64,000 nt of DNA. It comes from Actinocatenispora sera. GTDB taxonomy: Bacteria; Actinomycetota; Actinomycetes; Mycobacteriales; Micromonosporaceae. Positions 60,953 through 64,000 of this stretch are shown here, piece by piece (the first letter of the stretch is position 1; each line of letters begins with the position of its first letter). The notes below the pieces were generated by a model, which did not search any database, was not told the DNA's origin, and saw only the letters and a program-made list of their open reading frames with translations. The stretch spans positions 2,852,001 through 2,916,000 of the forward strand of contig NZ_AP023354.1 of NCBI RefSeq assembly GCF_018324685.1, given 5' to 3'. Position numbers and translations under genes: made by a program.

Positions 60953-61162
60953 TCACCGAGTGACCAGGTGCAGGGCGAGGGTTGGGCAGGCGCGTACCGC
61001 GGCTCGCGCAGCGGCCAGCAAAGGCTGCGGCACCGGGCGGGACGGCATGATCGGATAGCCCCACTCGTCCAGGGTGACGAATCCGGCGAGCAGCTCGGCG
61101 CACAGTCCGTGTGCCTGGCAGGCGATCGGGTCGACCTGCAGAGTGGTGTTCTTCAGCGCCAT
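60953..61162 (-). CDS. 3Fe-4S-type ferredoxin
   Basis: This 69-residue ferredoxin has Cys residues in CQAHGLC and RACPTLAL, the three-Cys pattern (CxxHxxC...CP) of single-cluster 3Fe-4S ferredoxins of actinobacteria, usually P450 partners. The second-position residue of the cluster motif is His. It overlaps the end of the NuoF-like gene by ten bases, so it is likely the electron acceptor or donor of that protein rather than of a P450. LDEWGYP is the usual loop. Confidence 0.9.
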   Translation of the reverse strand: MALKNTTLQVDPIACQAHGLCAELLAGFVTLDEWGYPIMPSRPVPQPLLAAARAAVRACPTLALHLVTR

Positions 61163-62406
61163 GACTGCTGCCCCGAGGTCGGTTGCGGTATCGGCAGGAT
61201 CGGTGGATGGTGCCGGCAGCTCCGCCCGGCACGGTGCGCCCGGATGTCGGCGGCGAAGACTCGCAGCAACGAACGGACCAACCGCACGGCACCAGTGGGA
61301 TGGGCACAGGCGCCACGTCCGGAAACCTGGCCAAGGCGCCGGGTGAGTCGATCGCCGAGGTCAGCATCGATGCGCCCGTCCGCGAGGTGCCGCAGATCAT
61401 CAGCCACCGATGGCAGGCCGAACGTGCACGGCCCGCACTGACCGGCCGACTCGGCAGCGAGGAACGCGACGACGCGGGCGGTCTCGGCAATGGCGCACGC
61501 CCACGCCGGCAGCACCATCAGTGCGCCGGCACCGATCGTGGTTGCATCCGGCCCGGCCGGATCATGGCTCAGCGGCAGACTCGGATCACCAACCCAGGTG
61601 CCGCCGTACCCGCCGACCAAGGTCGCCGCGACCGGCGTGGTCGCCCCGCCGGCGGCGGCGATCGTGGCCGACAGCGGAGCGCCCAGCTCGATCTCGTACA
61701 CGCCGGGCCGGGCAACATACCCACCGATGGTCACCAACGCCGTGCCGGGATCGGTGCGGGTGCCGACCGACCGGTACCAGCCCGCCCCGTATCGGGCGAT
61801 CAGGGCAAGGTGTGCCAGGGTCTCGGCGTTGTCGATCAGTGTCGGCCGGCCGCGCACGCCGCGCTGTTCGGGGCGCGGTGGCCGGGCCGTCGGAAGCGCC
61901 TCACCGTCGGTCAGGAACCTGGCCAGCGCCGACGCTTCGCTGGCCACGTACCGATGGGGAAGCTCCGCCAACCGCCAGTCGATGCCGTCGCCGGCGCGCT
62001 CGGCCAGGGCCCGGCTCAGGTGCCTGGTGGCCGGATCGCCGCGATGCAGGCAGACCACCGCGGTGTCCGCCCCGAGCGCCCGGGCGGCGAGAGCCGCGCC
62101 GTCGAGCACGAGATGCGGCGCGCACCGCAGCAGGGTTGCGTCCTTGTGACTGGCCGGCTCGGACTCGCACGCGTTGACAACGACGTAGGGCCGGCGTCGC
62201 CCCGACGCGACGGCGGTGAGCTTACGCGCGGTGGGGAAGCCCGCGCCGCCGCGACCGCGCAGCCCGGCGGTCTCGGTGAGGGCGATCAACTCCCGTGCAT
62301 CGTGAATCGTCGGCATCGGGCCGTACCGGTTGAGATGGCCCGCCAAGTCGGGCGTGCCGCCGATCAGCAGCCTCGCGGCGCGGGCGATGGGTGTCGTAGC
62401 GGTCAT
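61153..62406 (-). CDS. NuoF-like NADH/FMN/4Fe-4S subunit
   Basis: This 417-residue protein matches the 51-kDa subunit of complex I and related NAD-linked hydrogenases. GLRGRGGAGFPTARKL binds FMN/NADH, YVVVNACESEPASHKD follows, ALVTIGGYVARPGVYEIELG is an SLBB domain, and the 4Fe-4S motif is ESAGQCGPCTFG with GRGACAHPTGAV. The fourth cluster Cys is likely that of GACAH. GGAGG lies five bases before ATG 62406. There are no NuoE or NuoG genes, so it works outside complex I, presumably passing electrons between NAD(P)H and the ferredoxin or membrane heme. Confidence 0.9.
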   Translation of the reverse strand: MTATTPIARAARLLIGGTPDLAGHLNRYGPMPTIHDARELIALTETAGLRGRGGAGFPTARKLTAVASGRRRPYVVVNACESEPASHKDATLLRCAPHLVLDGAALAARALGADTAVVCLHRGDPATRHLSRALAERAGDGIDWRLAELPHRYVASEASALARFLTDGEALPTARPPRPEQRGVRGRPTLIDNAETLAHLALIARYGAGWYRSVGTRTDPGTALVTIGGYVARPGVYEIELGAPLSATIAAAGGATTPVAATLVGGYGGTWVGDPSLPLSHDPAGPDATTIGAGALMVLPAWACAIAETARVVAFLAAESAGQCGPCTFGLPSVADDLRHLADGRIDADLGDRLTRRLGQVSGRGACAHPTGAVRLVRSLLRVFAADIRAHRAGRSCRHHPPILPIPQPTSGQQSWR

Positions 62407-62418
62407 CGACGCCTCCGG

Positions 62419-62952
62419 TCACGGCATCCGGCGATACGGTGCGAGCACGACGCGGGTGATGGCGAGCGCGGCGACCGCGGTCAGGCACCCGATCGTCAGG
62501 CCCAACACCCAGCCACCGCCTGAGTCGGTACCGGTACCCCAGGCGTGGATGACGGCGAACGGCCAGCACACGTACCCCAGCCAGTGCAGCGTGCGCCACC
62601 ATCGGTACCGGATCCGGGTGCGCAGCAGACTGGTCACGATCAGCGCGAGCAGCAGGTCGAACGCGACCGCGCCCAGGCCGAGCCACACCGGCCGATACAC
62701 CGAACCGAACGGCACCACCGCATCCCACCAACCGATGCCGGCGTACGTGTCGACAACGCTGCTGGCCACGTGCACCACGACAAACGCCACCGCCAGCAGC
62801 GACAGGTTCCGGTGCAGCCCGCCGAGCACGAACCGCGGCCATCCTTGCGACGCGGCGCGTAGTGGCCCCAGCAGACCCAGCAGCACGGTGGCAGTCAACA
62901 ACAGCAACGCCACCACGCCGGTGCCACGTGCGGCATACCAGAGGCTGATCAT
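62419..62952 (-). CDS. Ferric-reductase-like transmembrane cytochrome b
   Basis: This 177-residue membrane protein has about five or six helices. HRNLSLLAVAFVVVHVAS and LHWLGYVCWPFAVIHAWG each present two His residues spaced as in the heme-b-binding ferric reductase-like domain (PF01794 type). ATG 62952 overlaps the ApbE stop (ATGA) and was preferred to ATG 62961 for that reason. It would carry electrons across the membrane to an extracytoplasmic flavin protein. Confidence 0.88.
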   Translation of the reverse strand: MISLWYAARGTGVVALLLLTATVLLGLLGPLRAASQGWPRFVLGGLHRNLSLLAVAFVVVHVASSVVDTYAGIGWWDAVVPFGSVYRPVWLGLGAVAFDLLLALIVTSLLRTRIRYRWWRTLHWLGYVCWPFAVIHAWGTGTDSGGGWVLGLTIGCLTAVAALAITRVVLAPYRRMP

Positions 62953-63845
62953 GCCGGCCACCCGGCGACGGTGACGGCTTGGCCACGCAGATCCACCAGC
63001 CGCGCTGGCAGCGCCTGCCGGGCCAACCAGTCCACGGCATCCGCGCCGCGGACCATGGCAGCCGTACTGGCCGCATTGGCGTCAAAGCAGCTGGCTGCGG
63101 CGACGGTCACGGTGCGCCAACTGGGCCGGGTGGAGTAGCCGGTACGTGGGTCGACGATGTGATGCACCAGCATCCCGGCTCGACGCCAGGTCCGCCGTTG
63201 CACCCCGGAACTGGCGATCCCTCCACCGGTGATGGTGACGACCGGATCGTCCGGCGCCGGTTGCTCGTGATCGTCGCTGACGCCGATCCGCCAGCCGCCG
63301 ACCGGCGCGCTGCCGGCCACCGACACGTCACCACCGACCGCCACGAGGGTGCCGGTACGACAGCGGTTCGCGCCGCGCCGCGCAGCCCAGTCCGCGGCGA
63401 GCGCCTTTGCCGTGGCACCAAGATCCAGTTGCACACCGGGTGGCACCCGCAACAGCTGCTTCGCCGGCCTCCAGCCGATGCGCCTCCAGCCAGGGGCTGG
63501 GCGTACCGGCCGTACCGGCGCCGCCGGCGGCATCGCAGCCAGGTCCCGGTCGTAGCCGAGATCGCGCAGCGACACGGTCGGATCGACCAGCCCGTCGGTG
63601 GCCGCGGCTACCCGGAGCGCCGCATCGATCAGGGCGGCCAGAACCGCACTCACCGGCCGCCATCCGCCGTCGGTCTCGGCCCGCCGCAGCTCCGAATCGT
63701 CCCGGAATCGACTTGCCGCCTGATCCACCGCCGACAGCACCGCCCGGGTGGTCCGCGCGACGGTGAGCACGGCGGCGGGGTCGACCGCGGCGACCACCAC
63801 CGTGCCACCCCACATCCGGAACCGTGTGGTAGCAGTGCCGATCAC
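62949..63845 (-). CDS. apbE: FAD:protein FMN transferase (ApbE-like)
   Basis: This 298-residue protein has the ApbE fold: SRFRDDSELRRAE (SRF motif), GVQLDLGATAKALAADWA with the Lys, VAVGGDVSVAG, HIVDPRTGY with the Mg-ligand Asp, and SCFDANAASTAAMV. ApbE attaches FMN to a Thr/Ser of target proteins outside the membrane. The protein lacks an obvious signal peptide, so the site of action is uncertain. GTG 63845 overlaps the stop of an upstream gene by four bases. No FMN-binding target domain is seen within this window. Confidence 0.9.
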   Translation of the reverse strand: MIGTATTRFRMWGGTVVVAAVDPAAVLTVARTTRAVLSAVDQAASRFRDDSELRRAETDGGWRPVSAVLAALIDAALRVAAATDGLVDPTVSLRDLGYDRDLAAMPPAAPVRPVRPAPGWRRIGWRPAKQLLRVPPGVQLDLGATAKALAADWAARRGANRCRTGTLVAVGGDVSVAGSAPVGGWRIGVSDDHEQPAPDDPVVTITGGGIASSGVQRRTWRRAGMLVHHIVDPRTGYSTRPSWRTVTVAAASCFDANAASTAAMVRGADAVDWLARQALPARLVDLRGQAVTVAGWPA

Positions 63846-64000
63846 GACGCACCCGTGTGGGCGGTTGGCGGCGAGCCGTTCGACGACGATGTCGGCGCCT
63901 GTGCCGGCGGTGCCAACCGCCCGTCATCGTGCCGGTCCGACGAACCGTCTTCCGAGTGAGGCTGCGACTCGTCATCGGACGAATGGGCGTCCTTCGTCAC
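63842..64000 (-). CDS. C-terminal tail of an upstream gene (partial)
   Basis: A minus-strand frame enters from the right edge and ends with TGA overlapping the ApbE start as GTGA. The 52 visible residues are very polar and Ser/Asp/His/Pro rich (HSSDDESQPHSEDGSS type, ending TAHTGAS). Such a disordered tail is not diagnostic. The tight coupling shows it belongs to the electron-transfer operon, and its missing N-terminal part could be the flavinylated FMN-binding partner, which is a guess. Confidence 0.55.
   Translation of the reverse strand: MTKDAHSSDDESQPHSEDGSSDRHDDGRLAPPAQAPTSSSNGSPPTAHTGAS

Overview
This is about 64 kb of very GC-rich DNA from an actinomycete. GTG starts, four-base GTGA/ATGA gene overlaps, a split CrtYc/CrtYd lycopene cyclase, LitR-type MerR regulation of carotenoids, DUF5709/DUF1876/DUF1918 proteins and a cobalamin riboswitch in front of class Ia ribonucleotide reductase all fit filamentous Actinobacteria. 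A Micromonosporaceae-like or Streptomyces-like host is the best guess but is not proven. No rRNA, tRNA, CRISPR array or complete transposase was seen.

Layout. (1) 0-7.3 kb is a redox and oxidative-stress block: TetR tail, SDR, thioredoxin, DUF5709, MsrB, MsrA, cytochrome c oxidase subunit I, a YedY/sulfite-oxidase-like molybdoenzyme and Dps, with a decayed SDR copy. (2) 7.4-21.4 kb is mixed: a NhaA-DsbA fusion, a Cys-rich copper-binding four-helix protein, a large secreted S53 peptidase with Kelch repeats, a LuxR regulator, MOSC and NTF2-like proteins, a class V aminotransferase, a LysR regulator with a divergent periplasmic-binding-like protein, and an aromatic amino acid decarboxylase with its own TetR regulator and a 20-bp operator. 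(3) 21.8-32.5 kb is a carotenoid cluster: crtU, crtE, crtI, then the tightly overlapped operon crtB, deleted photolyase, crtYc, crtYd, PlsC-like acyltransferase, GT2 glycosyltransferase and P450, with a LitR/CarH-like MerR regulator. The predicted product is an aromatic carotenoid, possibly a hydroxylated, glycosylated and acylated chlorobactene-like pigment. (4) 32.7-40.4 kb holds efflux and detoxification modules with divergent MerR and MarR control, ending in a 169-bp hairpin MITE. (5) 40.7-58.8 kb contains nrdAB under a cobalamin riboswitch, a relic of ornithine carbamoyltransferase next to carbamate kinase, a P2-type ATPase, GH65, alcohol dehydrogenase, STAS, DoxX, a GNAT-acyl-CoA ligase (Pat type), an Acg nitroreductase, DUF1876 and DUF1918. 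The set resembles actinobacterial hypoxia/dormancy regulons. (6) 58.9-64 kb has a beta-CASP MBL nuclease-like protein, a small lipoprotein, and a minus-strand operon (polar tail of an unknown protein, ApbE, ferric-reductase-like cytochrome b, NuoF-like subunit, 3Fe-4S ferredoxin) that looks like a flavinylation-linked electron-transfer chain.

The window is also rich in gene decay. Relics of two SDRs, a sulfite-oxidase-like protein, a photolyase, an ornithine carbamoyltransferase, a DUF2867-like protein and a frameshifted hydrolase are visible. Two of them look like old duplicates of intact genes in the same window. B12 recurs as a regulatory theme (riboswitch and LitR-type regulator).
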